Below, one piece after another: positions 19,725 to 30,244 of a stretch of DNA of 64,000 bases. Numbering within the stretch: the first letter of the stretch is position 1; every line of letters starts with the position of its first letter. The notes beneath the pieces were generated by a model. That model was not told where the DNA came from and made no database searches. It saw only the letters and a program-made list of their open reading frames with translations. The stretch spans positions 1-64,000 of the forward strand of contig JADJRE010000010.1 in assembly GCA_016712375.1 (NCBI GenBank). Reading direction: 5' to 3'. The position numbers and the translations under genes are program-made. This DNA comes from Rhodospirillales bacterium (GTDB lineage Bacteria; Pseudomonadota; Alphaproteobacteria; Rhodospirillales; Defluviicoccaceae).

Positions 19725-22029
19725 TGGTCCCCTCCGTTTGATCTTGTTGTTGTGAAGTTTCCGCTTGCAGCACGTCCGTCGCCTCCACCACGGCCGGCGG
19801 CTCGATGGCGATCGGCGTCAGCGGCTTCAGGATGAGCGCTCCCAGCGGCGGCAGGTCCAGAACCAGCGAAAATGGCCGGCCGTGCGCCTCGTGCGCCTCC
19901 GCATCCACCCGCCCGGCATTGCCGACGCCGGAACCGGCATAGCAAGCGGCATCCGTGTTCAGGAGTTCGGCGTATGGCCCATCCTTCGGTACTCCCAGCC
20001 GGTACGCCTTGCGCACGACGGGCGTGAAGTTGCACACGATGACCACGAGATCTTCCGGATTCCGCGCGAGGCGAACGTATGAAATGATGCTGTTGTCGCT
20101 GTCGTGGCAGTCAATCCACTGAAATCCCTCGCCAGCAGAATCTGTCTGATACAGAGCCGGTTGCGACCGATAAAGGTTGTTCAGATCACGCACCAGCGAT
20201 TGTACGCCTTGTTGCAGCGGAAACTGCAGCAGATGCCAATCCAGGCTCGTGTTGTGGTTCCACTCATTGCCCTGGCCGAACTCACAACCCATAAACAGCA
20301 ATTTCTTGCCGGACATCGTCCACATGAAGGCAAAGTAGCAGCGCAGGTTGGCGAATTTCTGCCAAGCGTCGCCCGGCATCTTGCTGAGCAGCGAGCCTTT
20401 GCCGTGCACGACTTCATCATGTGAGATCGGCAGGATGAAGTTCTCGGTGAACGCGTACAACAGGCCGAAAGTCAGCAGGTTGTGATGATAGCGCCGATGC
20501 ACCGGCTCCTTGCACATGTAGCGCAAGGTGTCGTTCATCCAGCCCATGTTCCACTTATAGTGAAAGCCGAGGCCGCCCAGGTATGTGGGCCGCGAGACCA
20601 TCGGCCACGCCGTCGATTCCTCGGCAACGGTCATCACCCCCTCGTGGTGTCCGTAGACCAGCTCGTTCATCCGCTTGATGAAGTCGATCGCCTCCAGGTT
20701 CTCGCGGCCGCCGAACATGTTGGGGATCCACTCCCCTTCCTTTCGGCTGTAGTCGAGATAAAGCATCGACGCGACGGCATCGACGCGCAGCCCATCGACG
20801 TGGAACTCCTCCATCCAGTACAGCGCGTTCGACAGCAGGAAGTTGCTCACCTCGCGCCGGCCATAGTTGAAGATCAGGGTATCCCAATCCATGTGCTTGC
20901 CCATCCGCGGATCGGAATGCTCATAGAGGTGGGTGCCGTCGAAGTAGACGAGGCCGTGAGCGTCGGTGGGGAAGTGGCCCGCCACCCAGTCGATCAGCAC
21001 GCCCAATCCTTCCCGGTGACATACGTCAATGAAGTACTTGAGGTCGGCGGGCTTGCCGTAGCGGCGGGTTGGGGCAAAAAGGCCAACCGGCTGATATCCC
21101 CAGGAACCGTCGAAGGGATACTCGTGCACCGGCATCAACTCGACGTGAGTAAAACCCAGGTCCTTGACGTACGGCACCAGGTCGTCCGCCAGCTCCCGGT
21201 AGGTAAGGTAGCGGTTGCCTTCGTCCGGATTGCGCTTCCACGAGCCGAGGTGCACCTCATAGATCGAAACCGGCGCGTCACGGTCATTTTTGTGTCCGCG
21301 CGTGCGCATCCAGGCGCTGTCCTGCCACTCGTATTCGTTCGGGTCGGGAACCACAGAACCGGTTTTCGGCGGGTTTTCCGCCTCTAGCGCGAACGGATCA
21401 GCCTTCTCCGCGAGGCGGTTGCCGAAGCGGTCCTTCAACTCATACTTGTAGATTTCGCCGGCTCGGACACCCGGCAGAAAGATCTCCCATACACCGCATT
21501 CGAAGCGGCAGCGCATGGGATGGCGGCGGCCGTCCCAGCCGTTAAAGTCGCCGATGACGCTGGCCTTGCGCGCATTGGGAGCCCACAAGGCAAACGTCGT
21601 GCCTTCGACGCCATCAATGGTAGCAATATGAGCGCCGAGCTTCTCGAAGGCCCGCAGATGCGTGCCCTCAACCAGCAAATGAATGTCGAGTTCACCCAGT
21701 ACCGGGCCAAAGCGGTAGGGATCCTCAATGTCATAGGTGTCCTCGCTGCCGTACGGCAGCAGTCGGAACCTGTAGCGGAATGCCTGCTGTCTTCCGGCGA
21801 TCGGGCCAGCAAAAAAGCCCTGTTCTCGGATCTGCGGCAGGTCGGCCACCACCTGACCGGTGGCGGCATCGACGACACCGACCTTGCGCGCCTGCGGCAG
21901 GAAGGCCCGAACGACCAACTTCTCAGCGCGACCCTGCTGCTCCTTGTGCATTCCGAGGACAGAGAAGGGATCGCTATGATCGGCATTGATGATGCGGTCG
22001 ATCTCGGCTTCCAGCTTGTCTATTGGCAT
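19693..22029 (-). CDS. glgB: 1,4-alpha-glucan branching enzyme (GH13_9)
   Basis: An intact 778-residue enzyme that introduces alpha-1,6 branches into glycogen. Domains in order: an N-terminal beta-sandwich (PFSVLGMHKEQQG, typical of type 1 GlgB); CBM48 (GTTFALWAPNARKASVIGDF); the GH13 barrel with EVHLGSWKRNPDEGNRYLTY, HPVHEYPFDGSWGYQ-like substrate loops, nucleophile Asp in DGLRVDAVASMLYLDYSRKE, acid/base Glu in VAEESTAWP and Asp in PISHDEVVHGKGS; and a C-terminal beta domain. A 45-residue Glu/Gln/Pro-rich tail after the domain is unusual and overlaps the glgX start. It is first in the operon with glgX and malQ; glgA, glgC and glgP are not in the window. Confidence 0.95.
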   Translation of the reverse strand: MPIDKLEAEIDRIINADHSDPFSVLGMHKEQQGRAEKLVVRAFLPQARKVGVVDAATGQVVADLPQIREQGFFAGPIAGRQQAFRYRFRLLPYGSEDTYDIEDPYRFGPVLGELDIHLLVEGTHLRAFEKLGAHIATIDGVEGTTFALWAPNARKASVIGDFNGWDGRRHPMRCRFECGVWEIFLPGVRAGEIYKYELKDRFGNRLAEKADPFALEAENPPKTGSVVPDPNEYEWQDSAWMRTRGHKNDRDAPVSIYEVHLGSWKRNPDEGNRYLTYRELADDLVPYVKDLGFTHVELMPVHEYPFDGSWGYQPVGLFAPTRRYGKPADLKYFIDVCHREGLGVLIDWVAGHFPTDAHGLVYFDGTHLYEHSDPRMGKHMDWDTLIFNYGRREVSNFLLSNALYWMEEFHVDGLRVDAVASMLYLDYSRKEGEWIPNMFGGRENLEAIDFIKRMNELVYGHHEGVMTVAEESTAWPMVSRPTYLGGLGFHYKWNMGWMNDTLRYMCKEPVHRRYHHNLLTFGLLYAFTENFILPISHDEVVHGKGSLLSKMPGDAWQKFANLRCYFAFMWTMSGKKLLFMGCEFGQGNEWNHNTSLDWHLLQFPLQQGVQSLVRDLNNLYRSQPALYQTDSAGEGFQWIDCHDSDNSIISYVRLARNPEDLVVIVCNFTPVVRKAYRLGVPKDGPYAELLNTDAACYAGSGVGNAGRVDAEAHEAHGRPFSLVLDLPPLGALILKPLTPIAIEPPAVVEATDVLQAETSQQQDQTEGTNGDAATDPAR

Positions 22030-22208
22030 GTTCTGACCCGTCCCGTGGCGTGTTGCTGTTGTCGAACGTGTTCGGAAATGGTCGAGACGCGGGAGCCTGC
22101 TCGACTGGAGTCCCCTCTCGATGGCGATGTGCCCACGGCCCTGTGCCGCGGGGCGGCGGTGGCGTCGGGCAGGCGTCAGCGTAGTCTACGCGGATTGTAC
22201 GGGCGGAC

Positions 22209-22718
22209 TCACCCCTTCTTTTTCGAACCTGGTTTCTTGGACTCCCCCGCTGCCGGTTTTGCCGCTCCCTTCTTCGCAGCGGCGTCGTCAGGGGCCTTCT
22301 TCTTCGCAGCAGCGTCGTCGGCAGCCTTCTTGGCGGCGGCGTCGTCCGCGGCCTTCTTCTTCGCAGCGGCGTCCTTCGCAGCGGCCTCGTCAGCAGCCTT
22401 CTTCTTCGCAGCGGCATCCTTCGCAGCGGCCTCCTCAGCAGCCTTCTTCTTCGCAGCGGCATCCTTCGCAGCCGCCTCGTCGGCCACCTTCTTCGCAGCG
22501 GCGTCGTCGGCGGCCTTCTTCTTCGCCGCGCTGTCCTCAGCGGCCTTCTTTTTTGCCTTAGCCGCGGCCTCGGCCTTTGCCGTCTCCTCCGCAGCCTCGC
22601 GCGCCAGTTCTTCCTCGGCTAAACGCCAGTGCTCGTTGGCACGTCCGTCCGGCCGGCCTTCCCTTTCCCAGATCTCCCGGGCACGTTGTTTGGTTCGGCT
22701 CTGCATGTCGTTCGACAT
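22209..22718 (-). CDS. DUF2934 protein with long Ala/Lys/Asp repeat tail
   Basis: The N-terminal 35 residues (QRAREIWEREGRPDG and ANEHWRLAEEEL) match the short DUF2934 domain. The remaining 130 residues are an imperfect repeat of AAAKDAAAKKKAADE-type units, about 14-17 residues each, ending in GSKKKG. Such alternating acid/Ala/Lys sequence should form a long charged helix and resembles histone H1-like bacterial DNA-binding tails. The DNA repeat is visible as tandem copies of a GCAGCCTTCTTCTTCGCAGC-like unit over 22270-22560 and will vary in copy number. ATG 22718 is chosen; no strong ribosome site. It lies upstream of glgB on the same strand, about 180 bases away. Function unknown. Confidence 0.7.
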   Translation of the reverse strand: MSNDMQSRTKQRAREIWEREGRPDGRANEHWRLAEEELAREAAEETAKAEAAAKAKKKAAEDSAAKKKAADDAAAKKVADEAAAKDAAAKKKAAEEAAAKDAAAKKKAADEAAAKDAAAKKKAADDAAAKKAADDAAAKKKAPDDAAAKKGAAKPAAGESKKPGSKKKG

Positions 22719-23079
22719 TCCGGGTTTCCCCAAGGATCATGAAGCGAGGGCAGGTTTACTCGAAACCGGCAGCGATACCAGCGCTTCGGTAGCTACGTCC
22801 ACTAGCGCCGCTGCCCGCCGGATTTATGGTCACCTGCGACGCGAGAAGATCATCGCTTCCGGGCTAGTCGCGGACATCGCTTGCAAGGTTAGGAGCGATA
22901 CCGGTAAGCGCTATCAACAGGGTCGGAGCAGCACGAGCGGTAGAAAAAGCAAACGCTGCCAGCAACTCGCAAAATACTGGGCAGTAACTGCAATCAGTTA
23001 TCATTTGTTGCCGCCAAAAACCTTTGCTTACGCTGAAAAAACTCCTGGTCTTCTACCTTGTTTTGGATGGGAGGACAGC
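22719..23079 (+). other. Intergenic region upstream of the hydrogenase operon
   Basis: About 360 bases that must hold the promoter of the rightward hyh operon and of the leftward DUF2934 gene. I searched by eye for an FNR-type TTGAT-N4-ATCAA box and a sigma-54 GG-N10-GC element and saw neither. It is locally more A/T-rich near 22980-23060. No gene is evident. Confidence 0.45.
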
Positions 23080-24220
<1,141 letters not shown>

Positions 24221-24224
<4 letters not shown>

Positions 24225-24716
24225 ACCTCGTCGACGCGGTCGGCAAGGTGCTGCATGAGCACCGGATCTTCAGTGGCCTGAGCGAGCAGCACGAGGAGTT
24301 GATCGCCGCGTGCGCCTCGCTGGTCACCTTTCCCGCCGGCACCTACGTCTATCGCGAGGACCGGCCGGCCGAGAACTTTTATCTCATCCGCCAGGGCCGG
24401 GTGGCGCTGGAAGTGTTCATTCCCGGACGAGCGCCGATCATCGTCGACACGCTGCGCGATGGCGACCCGCTCGGTTGGTCGTGGCTGATCCCGCCGTACA
24501 TGACCCATTTCGATGCGCGCGCGCTGGAACTCACCGCGTCATCTGCTTCGACGCCGCGTGTCTCCGACGCAAGATGGAAGAGGATCCACCGGGCTCCGGA
24601 TTCAGGCTGTACAAGCGGATGGTGCCGGTCATGGGTCAGCCACTGGCCGCTGCGCGGTCGACAAGATGATCGATATCTTCGGCCGGCCCGACACGCGAGG
24701 TGTGGAATGGCGCTAG
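24221..24716 (+). CDS. Cyclic-nucleotide-binding (CAP-like) domain protein inside the hydrogenase operon, frameshifted
   Basis: About 165 residues. A cNMP-binding beta-roll is clear: FSGLSEQHEELIAACASLVT, FPAGTYVYREDRPAENFYLI and RQGRVALEVFIPGRAP, then GDPLGWSWLIPPY where CAP has its phosphate-binding cassette. After ALELT the frame shifts (near 24535) to RVICFDAACLRRKMEEDP, then again near 24660 to reach MIDIFGRPDTRGVEWR and the stop at 24714-24716. No helix-turn-helix is visible, so it is probably a ligand-sensing or structural partner rather than a transcription factor. It has ATGA overlap with hyhB and overlaps the hyhG start by 10 bases, so it is tightly coupled to the enzyme subunits. 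Ligand unknown. Confidence 0.75.
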
Positions 24717-25549
24717 CGCTGGCGCAGGACCTGATGCAGCCGCGCCCGTTCCTGGTGGAGCGGGTGACCCAGGACCTGAGCGACACCTTCACCATGGTGC
24801 TGCGTCCGCAGTACGGCACCGAGGCGTTCCCGTTCGCACCCGGCCAGTTCAACATGCTCTACCTGTTCGGCGTCGGTGAGGTGCCGATCAGCATCTCCGG
24901 CGATCCCGAGCATCCCGAGCGGCTGGTGCACACCATCCGGGCGCTGGGCTCGGTAACCGGCGCGATGCAGCGGCTGAAGAAAGGCGCGGTGGTGGGCGTG
25001 CGCGGTCCATTCGGCACGTCGTGGCCGGTCGAGCAGGCGGTCGGCGCCGATGTCGTGATCATCGCCGGCGGCGTCGGCCTCGCCCCATTGCGCCCCGCCA
25101 TTCACGCGATTCTGGCGAAGCGCGGCCAGTACGGCCGCTTCGTCGTGCTGTATGGCGCGCGGACGCCGAAGGACATCCTGTTCCGCCAGCAGTTGCAGCG
25201 ATGGGGCGGCCGCCTCGACACCTTCGTCGACGTCACCGTCGACCGGGCGCCCGGCAACTGGCACGGCAACGTCGGCGTCGTCACCGGCCTGATCGGCCAC
25301 GGCGGCTTCGAACCGGAGCACACCATCGCCTTCGTCTGCGGCCCGGAGGTGATGATTCGCTACGCCGTCCAGGCGCTGGCCGAGCGCGGCATGCCGTTGG
25401 ACCGGGTGTGGGTGTCGATGGAGCGAAACATGAAGTGCGCCGTCGGCTTTTGTGGTCACTGCCAGTGGGGCGGCAACTTCGTCTGCCGCGACGGGCCGGT
25501 GTTCCGCTTCGACCGCATCGCCGACGCCTTCCAGGTGAGGGAGCTGTAG
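24707..25549 (+). CDS. hyhG: Group 3b NiFe hydrogenase gamma subunit (FAD/NAD(P)-binding)
   Basis: An intact 280-residue ferredoxin-NADP reductase-like subunit. The FAD domain has FAPGQFNMLYLFGVGEVPIS followed by ISGDPEHPE, and the nucleotide domain has VVIIAGGVGLAPLRPAIHAI and VLYGARTPKDILF. The C-terminal cysteine cluster KCAVGFCGHCQWGGNFVC binds a 2Fe-2S centre, as in dihydroorotate dehydrogenase PyrK. It connects NAD(P)(H) to the iron-sulfur chain of the hydrogenase. ATG 24707 overlaps the preceding gene, and hyhS starts 2 bases after its stop. Confidence 0.9.
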   Translation: MALALAQDLMQPRPFLVERVTQDLSDTFTMVLRPQYGTEAFPFAPGQFNMLYLFGVGEVPISISGDPEHPERLVHTIRALGSVTGAMQRLKKGAVVGVRGPFGTSWPVEQAVGADVVIIAGGVGLAPLRPAIHAILAKRGQYGRFVVLYGARTPKDILFRQQLQRWGGRLDTFVDVTVDRAPGNWHGNVGVVTGLIGHGGFEPEHTIAFVCGPEVMIRYAVQALAERGMPLDRVWVSMERNMKCAVGFCGHCQWGGNFVCRDGPVFRFDRIADAFQVREL

Positions 25550-25551
25550 CC

Positions 25552-26337
25552 GTGACCCGCCCGCCGAAGAAGCCGAAGCTCGCCGTTTGGAAATTTGCCT
25601 CCTGCGACGGCTGCCAGCTCAGCCTGCTCGATTGCGAGGATGAACTGCTGGCCATCGCCGACGGTGTCGCCATCGCCTACTTCCCCGAGGCGACGCGGGC
25701 GACCCTGCCCGGACCCTACGACATCTCGCTGGTCGAGGGGTCGATCACGACGCCGGACGACGCCGAGCGTATCCACAGCATCCGCCGCCGCTCGAAGCGG
25801 CTGGTGACCATCGGCGCCTGCGCGACCGCAGGCGGGATCCAGGCGCTGCGCAATTTCACCCGGGTCGAGGACCTGATCCGCAGCGTCTACGCGCGGCCGG
25901 AGTACATCGACACCCTGTCGAAATCGACGCCGATCGGCGACCACGTGTTCGTCGACTTCGAACTGCGCGGCTGCCCGATCGACCGCTTCCAGCTGGTCGA
26001 GGTGCTGAACGCGCTGCTGAACGGCCGCCGGCCGAACATCCCCCACTACAGCCAGTGCGTGGAGTGCAAGCGCGCCGGCACGGTCTGCGTCATGGTCTCC
26101 CGCGGCATCCCCTGCATGGGCCCGGTGACGCACGCCGGCTGCGGCAACCTCTGCCCGCCGCTGGGGCGCGGCTGCTACGGCTGCTTCGGCCCGATGGAGC
26201 TGCCGAACACCGCCGGCCTCGCCGGCTGGCTCGGCAAGGAGGGCTGCTCCAGCGAGCAGCTGCGGGGCATGTTCCGCACCTACAACGCGGCGGCGGCGCC
26301 GTTCCGCAGGGAGAGCGAAGCGCATGAGCAACGCTAG
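25552..26337 (+). CDS. hyhS: Group 3b NiFe hydrogenase small (delta) subunit
   Basis: An intact 261-residue small subunit carrying iron-sulfur clusters next to the NiFe site. The proximal cluster ligands start with FASCDGCQLSLLDCEDELL; further cysteines are in VTIGACATAGGIQALRNF, ELRGCPIDRFQLVEVLNALL and the C-terminal CVECKRAGTVC, GNLCPPLGRGCYGCFGPMEL. No twin-arginine signal is present, so the enzyme is cytoplasmic, as expected for group 3. GTG 25552 is the start, 2 bases after the hyhG stop. It overlaps the hyhL start by 14 bases. Confidence 0.92.
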   Translation: MTRPPKKPKLAVWKFASCDGCQLSLLDCEDELLAIADGVAIAYFPEATRATLPGPYDISLVEGSITTPDDAERIHSIRRRSKRLVTIGACATAGGIQALRNFTRVEDLIRSVYARPEYIDTLSKSTPIGDHVFVDFELRGCPIDRFQLVEVLNALLNGRRPNIPHYSQCVECKRAGTVCVMVSRGIPCMGPVTHAGCGNLCPPLGRGCYGCFGPMELPNTAGLAGWLGKEGCSSEQLRGMFRTYNAAAAPFRRESEAHEQR

Positions 26338-27622
26338 GACCCGCACGATCAAGGTCGATGCGCTGGCCCGCGTCGAGGGCGAGGGAGCGCTCAACGTCCG
26401 CATCCGCGACGGGGTGATCCGCGAGCTGCAGCTGCGCATCTACGAGCCGCCGCGGTTCTTCGAGCCGCTGCTGCGCGGCCGCCAGTACACCGAGGCGCCG
26501 GACATCACCTCGCGCATCTGCGGCATCTGCCCGATCGCCTACATCATGAGTTCCAGCCAGGCGATGGAGGACATCCTCGGCATCCGGGTCACCGGACCGC
26601 TGCGCGACCTGCGCCGGCTGATCTACTGCGGCGAGTGGATCGAGAGCCACGCGCTGCACGCGGCGATGCTGCACGCGCCGGACTTCCTCGGCCTCGCCGA
26701 CGCCTTCGAGCTCGCCCAGCAGCATCGCGAGGTGGTGGTCAAGGCGCTGGAGCTGAAGAAGCTCGGCAACCACATCCTGGAGGTGGTCGGCGGCCGCGCC
26801 GTGCATCCGGTCAACCTCAAGGTCGGCGGCTTCTATAAGGCGCCGCGCAAGGCCAAGGTGCGCGAGCTGATCCCGCAGCTGCGCCGGGCGATCGGCACGG
26901 CGATGGAGCTCGGCCGCGTCTTCGCCACCTTCGACTATCCGGAGTACGAGTTCGACTACACCTGCGTCACGCTGCGCCATCCGGACGAATACGCCATCCA
27001 CGAGGGTCGCATCGTTTCCAACCGGGGGCTGGACATTGCGCCGTCGGAGTTCCCGCAGCACTTCCGCGAGGAGCACGTACAGCACTCCAACGCGCTGCAC
27101 GGGCTGACCACCAAGGGCCACCCCTATCTGGTCGGGCCGATCGCGCGATACAACAACAACGCAGATCAGCTCACCCCACTCGCCCGCGAGGCGGCGAAGG
27201 AACTGGCGCTGGGGCCGGTCGTCCGCAATCCGTTCAAGAGCATCCTGGTGCGGATGGTCGAAACAGTGCTGGCCTGCGAGGAGGCGCTGCGCATCTGCGA
27301 CGCCTACGAGGAGCCGGACGCGTCGTGCGTCGAAGCGGCGCCGCGCGCCGGCACCGGCTTCGGCTGCACCGAGGCGCCGCGCGGCATCTGCTGGCACACC
27401 TACCGCATCGACGAGACCGGCCACATCCAGGACGCCCGCATCGTCCCGCCGACCTCGCAGAACCAGCGGCAGATCGAAGACGACCTGCGCGGCGTGCTGG
27501 AGGCCAACCTGCACCTCGCCGACGATGTGCTGCAGTGGCGCTGCGAGCAGACGATCCGCAACTACGACCCGTGCATCTCCTGCGCCACCCACTTCATCGA
27601 GCTGCGCATCGACCGGGAGTAG
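26324..27622 (+). CDS. hyhL: Group 3b NiFe hydrogenase large (alpha) subunit
   Basis: An intact 432-residue catalytic subunit. The L1 nickel motif is SRICGICPIAYIMSSSQAME and the L2 motif is YDPCISCATHF, supplying the four cysteines of the NiFe centre. The protein ends nine residues after the L2 histidine (FIELRIDRE), so the C-terminal maturation peptide, if cleaved, is short. Other family segments: LARVEGEGALNVRIRDG at the start and GAGTGFGCTEAPRG-like sequence before L2. It oxidises H2 or reduces protons, linked to NADP(H) through HyhS/B/G. It is last in the operon; no hyp maturation or protease gene is in the window. Confidence 0.94.
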   Translation: MSNARTRTIKVDALARVEGEGALNVRIRDGVIRELQLRIYEPPRFFEPLLRGRQYTEAPDITSRICGICPIAYIMSSSQAMEDILGIRVTGPLRDLRRLIYCGEWIESHALHAAMLHAPDFLGLADAFELAQQHREVVVKALELKKLGNHILEVVGGRAVHPVNLKVGGFYKAPRKAKVRELIPQLRRAIGTAMELGRVFATFDYPEYEFDYTCVTLRHPDEYAIHEGRIVSNRGLDIAPSEFPQHFREEHVQHSNALHGLTTKGHPYLVGPIARYNNNADQLTPLAREAAKELALGPVVRNPFKSILVRMVETVLACEEALRICDAYEEPDASCVEAAPRAGTGFGCTEAPRGICWHTYRIDETGHIQDARIVPPTSQNQRQIEDDLRGVLEANLHLADDVLQWRCEQTIRNYDPCISCATHFIELRIDRE

Positions 27623-27649
27623 GGTGCGTTGAGCGAAACGAAACGCACC
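27623..27649 (+). terminator. Hairpin directly after hyhL
   Basis: GGTGCGTT (27623-27630) pairs with AACGCACC (27642-27649) starting at the base after the hyhL stop codon. There is no T-run after it, so it may be a weak terminator or a dispersed repeat; copies elsewhere in the genome would favour a repeat. Confidence 0.4.
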
Positions 27650-28187
27650 ACAACCCGCTCCGATGCTTCTCACGCCCTCGAGGTGGCGCGCGCAGGCGGC
27701 GGCGGGGAAGGACCGATTGTCGTCAATTTCGAGCCGGCAAAGTATCGATTCGAGCCCGATTCGAGCCCGAAATATCAATCAACCTATTGATTTAAAACGA
27801 TATATGTTCGAAAGAAGCCGAATCTGTCGTCAAATGTCGTACGTTGTCGTCATTTCCGGCCGCTTTGGCGCAGCGGGCAGCAATACAGCCGTGCACCCGA
27901 CTGTTACGCGACCCTCAACGCGCATCAAGCTGCCGGATGCTTGAGGGAATGAACACGGTATCCCATTCTCGACCGTTTGGCAGTCGGGTTTGCCCGCGTC
28001 CGTTGTAGTGCGGTTCTCGACCGACCTGCGCTGCACTAGAGAAACTTCCTTGTCGCATATCCAGCTTTAGGAAGTATAATCGCCGCAGTTCCCGCGGTCG
28101 CGTCCAAGCGTTCGCCACGAGGATGGCAAACGTCACGGAAAAGCCGCGTCGCCCTGGTTTAGTTTTGCGACTGCAGCGCCTCCTACA
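27650..28187. other. Gene-free junction between hydrogenase operon and accessory region
   Basis: About 540 bases without a supported gene and with visibly lower GC than its left neighbour. It contains a tandem TTCGAGCCCGA pair near 27745-27770 and three TGTCGT-like repeats near 27825-27860. A TATAAT at 28075-28080 has only a weak -35 (TTGTCG, 19-base spacing) on the plus strand. It may be the boundary of the accessory island. Confidence 0.45.
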
Positions 28188-28651
28188 TCACGTCCGCCGC
28201 CGCCGGTACTTGCCGAATATGTCAGTGATGATGCGCTGCGCCACGGGTTTCTGCGACGCAAAAACAGATAGTAGACTACCGCGTTCGTGCTATTCCGCAT
28301 TGGCAGCGGGTCGGGGACGAAGCTGAAACCCGCAACCTCCTTCAACCGCTTCACGAAGGCGGCGACAATGGTGTCGTTCGGCTGTTTTATTTTCTCCGGC
28401 TCGAATCCGAACATGTTGGCCTGCTTGCTCTCCGCATAGGCGGCCTTGCTCCAAGACTCGTCGCCCCAAAACCGCGCCATACGCTCGATGCCGTCCCGTG
28501 GCACTTTCTCGGGGTGGTGCCAAATGGCGTTGCGATTCATGTCCATGATAGGAAGTTGAGGAACATATCAACCGCCTTCGACTGCCCCGCGAGGCGCAAC
28601 ACCTCCCAATCCATATGCAGGCCGTAAGGGTCGAGCAGGCACAGGGTGTGT

Positions 28652-28657
28652 AGGGCG
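28652..28657. repeat. Left copy of 6-bp target-site duplication
   Basis: AGGGCG immediately left of the IS21-family element; the same hexamer follows the element at 31247-31252. Joining the flanks across one copy gives an uninterrupted tcmP codon series. Confidence 0.7.
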
Positions 28658-28757
28658 GTGACAAATTAGGCCACGTAGCGGCGGCGGTTGGTGCTGCCGC
28701 GCCGGAGCAAAATCCGGCCAGTGGTTAGGCTGTCTCCTTTGTCAGGGGGGCGGCCGG

Positions 28758-30240
28758 ATGTTTGCCGTGGAAGTCCACGCCGCCGTTCGGCATTTTGTTT
28801 TCATTGAGGGTAACAGCCGGCGCGAGGCGGCGCGGGTTTTCGGGCTGAGCCCCGAGACGGTTTCGAAGATGCCGGTTCTCGTTGCCGCCCGCTACACGCG
28901 AACGAAGCCGGTGAAAAAGCCGAAGCTTTGGGGCGCTTCTGCCGGTGATCGACGCCATTCTCGAGGCCGACGGGACGGCGCCTTCGAAGCAGCGGCATTC
29001 TGCCAAGCGGATCTTCGAGCGGCTGCGCGACGAGCACGGCTTTGCCGGCGGCGTGACGGTGGTGAGGACTACGTCCAGCCGCTCGCGCCAAAGGCCGGGA
29101 GACCTTCGTGCCGCTGGCGCATCCCCCGGGCACGCGCAGGTCGACTTCGGCGAGGCCATTGGCGTGATCGGCGGCGTCCGGCAGAAGATCCACTTCTTCT
29201 GCATGGACGTGCCACAGTCGGACGCGCCGTTCGTGAAGGCCTACCCGGCGGAGACGACGGGAAGCGTTTGTCGACGGTCATGTGCCGGCGTTCGCCTTCT
29301 TTGGCGGCGTGCCGCTGTCGGTGCTTTACGACAACACGACGATCGCGGTGGCGAAGATCTGCGGTGACGGCAGGCGGAGCGGACCCGGGCCTTCACCCGA
29401 ACTTCAGAGCTACTACCTGTTCCGCGACCGTTTTGGCCGTCCCGGCAAGGGCAACGACAAGGGCAAGGTCGAGGGGCTGGTGAAGTATGCCCGATTGAAC
29501 TTCATGACGCCGATCCCCCAGGCAGCAAGCTACGACGATCTCAATGTGATGCTGGAAGAGCGCTGCCGGCGCCGACAGGGCGAACGCGCCGGTCGCCACA
29601 GCGAGACCATCGGCGAGCGTCTCGTCGCCGACCTGGGAGTCCTTTCGGGATCTGCCCGCCGTGCCGCTGGAGGCCTGCGAGAAGCGGGCGGCGCGGGTCT
29701 CGTCACCGCCCTGGTCCGCTACCGCTGCAACGACTACTCGGTGCCGACGGCATACGGCTTCCGGGATGTTGTGGTGAAGGGCTTCGTCGACGAGGTGGTG
29801 ATCTCTGGCGCCGGCGAGCAGATCGCCCGACATCGCCGCGCCTACGGCACCGGGACCTTCGTGTTCGAGCCGCTGCACTACCTCGCGCTGATCGAGACGA
29901 AGCCAAATGCCCTGGACCAGGCGGCGGCGCTGAAAGACTGGATCTGCCGGAGGCGTTCCAGCACCTGCGCCATCTCCTCGAAGCGCGCATGGGCAACCGC
30001 GGCAGGCGGAGTTCATCCAGGTCCTGCGGCTGATGGAGGCGATCCTGATGGAGATCGTGGCGAGCGCGGTCACCGGCGATCCGGCTCGGCGCCATCGGCT
30101 TTGATGCGGTCAAGCAGATCGCGCTGGCGCGCATCGAGCGGCGACCGGCCCGGCCTGACCTGACGGCCTATCCACATCTGCCGAGAACGGACGTCAGGAT
30201 GACGACGGCGGCCGACTACGCCGTTCTCGTTCCTGGACAG
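28758..30240 (+). pseudogene. istA: IS21-family transposase IstA, multiply frameshifted
   Basis: A DDE integrase-type transposase. The N-terminus (HFVFIEGNSRREAARVFGLS) is the helix-turn-helix. The catalytic core is split over frames: PLAHPPGHAQVDFGEAIGVI has the first Asp, VPLSVLYDNTTIAVAKI the second region and GNDKGKVEGLVKYARLNFM the Glu region. The C-terminal beta domain has VRYRCNDYSVPTAYGFRDVV. The end is uncertain, near TTAADYAVLVPG at about 30235. At least four frame changes are seen (near 28875, 29060-29100, 29270, 29645), plus one or more near 29950. Confidence 0.8.
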
Positions 30241-30244
30241 CGGC

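Noticed and set aside
22270..22560. CRISPR-like tandem repeat
   Set aside because: Units are contiguous and in frame with an Ala/Lys-rich protein, with no unique spacers; it is coding repeat DNA.
22980..23060. Sigma-54 or FNR site before the hydrogenase operon
   Set aside because: No GG-N10-GC element or TTGAT-N4-ATCAA box could be found in the A/T-richer stretch.
26090..27778. A 562-codon minus-strand open frame opposite hyhL/hyhS
   Set aside because: High-GC antisense shadow; no protein motifs, low-complexity Arg/Ala/Val composition, while the plus strand carries clear hydrogenase subunits.
28075..28080. TATAAT as a plus-strand promoter -10
   Set aside because: The only -35-like sequence (TTGTCG) is poor and 19 bases away, and the downstream DNA is the 3' end of tcmP on the other strand.
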